Source: Nocardia arthritidis NBRC 100137 (GTDB taxonomy: Bacteria > Actinomycetota > Actinomycetes > Mycobacteriales > Mycobacteriaceae). Taken from it: a stretch of DNA of 64,000 nt. Below the pieces are notes generated by a model. That model saw only the letters and a list, made by a program, of their open reading frames with translations, was not told where the DNA came from and searched no databases. Shown piece by piece: positions 63,400 to 64,000 of this stretch (its first letter is position 1; each line of letters starts with the position of its first letter). A program made the translations under genes and the position numbers. The stretch covers positions 124,001-188,000 of the forward strand of contig NZ_BDBB01000008.1 in assembly GCF_001612765.1 (NCBI RefSeq), written 5' to 3'.

Positions 63400-64000
63400 G
63401 CGGGGACTCCGTTCTGTCTGAGAGGTTCTCGCGACCGCCGCGTCGGCGACGTTCCGCAGGCCTGTCGCACTACGGGGGTTGGTGCATGGGTGTGTCTCGA
63501 GCACCGCGGGGCAGCCGGTATCCGAGCTCGGAGGGTGCGCCGGTCCTCAGTTGTTCTGGGTCGGTGCGAATCCCACGTGCGGGATCGTCTCGGAGCTGAA
63601 CGGGTGCTCGGTCCTGCGGGGTCGGGCATGGGGTGATCCCGCGAACTCGTCGAGACGCGCATCAGATATCGGTCAGGAGACGAGCCGGGACTGTCTCGAC
63701 CGGGCGCTCCGATGGTCATGCGTGGCCCTCACCCCCGAGATGGATTCCGAGACCGTCGACGATGGAGCTGTCGAGGGTCTGCGTTCGTTCGGATCAGATC
63801 TGTGGTGCACAGCAAATCGATACGCGACACGGTGCCCGTGCGAACCAGGCGCCGTGGAAATCTTCCACCCAGCAAGTCATTCTGGACGACATTGATGTTA
63901 GACCGCGAATCAACCTGCGTGTGGCGAAATTTCGGAGATAGGTCATGGCAGTGCGGATGGCCGGGAACGTCGCGTGCTTCTCCATAGCGTGGGAACATCA
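63400..64000. other. Right edge without a convincing gene
   Basis: The last 600 bp have no frame with the local codon bias. The final 150 bp are richer in A/T and may be a promoter region for a gene beyond the edge. Confidence 0.4.

Overview
The window is GC-rich actinobacterial chromosome, most likely from Nocardia or a close relative. The evidence is strong G/C bias at third codon positions, frequent GTG starts, two antigen 85-type mycolyltransferases (so mycolic acids in the envelope), an FHA-ABC exporter of the Rv1747 type, an F420-dependent nitroreductase, and a HelR-type RNA polymerase rescue ATPase preceded by a rifamycin-associated element. No rRNA, tRNA, CRISPR array, intact insertion sequence or prophage was seen.

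Left edge (1-11 kb): a flavin-dependent halogenase is followed by a chorismate lyase domain fused to a class II DAHP-synthase-like domain that has lost several active-site residues and runs off the left edge. An STAS protein, an F420 nitroreductase, a large SARP-AAA-TPR regulator, a hemerythrin-domain protein and a class A flavin monooxygenase follow. This looks like the edge of a biosynthetic cluster for a halogenated, chorismate-derived aromatic compound.

11-24 kb: a hypothetical gene, a TetR/MpaB-oxygenase pair, a lipoprotein, a GlxA-type regulator divergent from a cupin, helR with its element, a four-gene osmoprotectant ABC operon with 4-bp stop/start overlaps, and a TetR-SDR pair with two matching operator-like palindromes between them.

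24-38 kb: a secreted hydrolase, YrdB-like protein, an operon of ribbon-helix-helix regulator, VOC protein and methyltransferase behind three tandem 8-bp repeats, an NCS1 permease behind a 16-bp palindrome, the FHA-ABC exporter, an ECF sigma factor flanked by two small membrane proteins, an ANTAR protein and a mycolyltransferase.

38-50 kb: an acyl-CoA dehydrogenase, a dienelactone hydrolase, and a decayed glycan-modification locus. That locus has an intact carbamoyltransferase, a truncated glycosyltransferase, a nucleotide-sugar dehydrogenase tail joined to TPRs, and a membrane protein joined to an epimerase tail. Next come a lone SLATT membrane effector and an operon of an unknown frameshifted gene, an MpaB oxygenase and a CrtC-like protein, divergent from a TetR gene.

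50-64 kb: an internally deleted PPOX gene, a 75-residue protein, a beta-trefoil protein, a TetR gene with two matched operators facing an STAS gene, a second mycolyltransferase, DUF2505, a cyclase, remnants of an enoyl-CoA hydratase and a relaxase, LysR and DUF1330 genes, a DUF3558 gene beheaded beside an IS3 transposase remnant, an HSD10-like SDR, and two membrane or secreted proteins. The last 600 bp hold no convincing gene.
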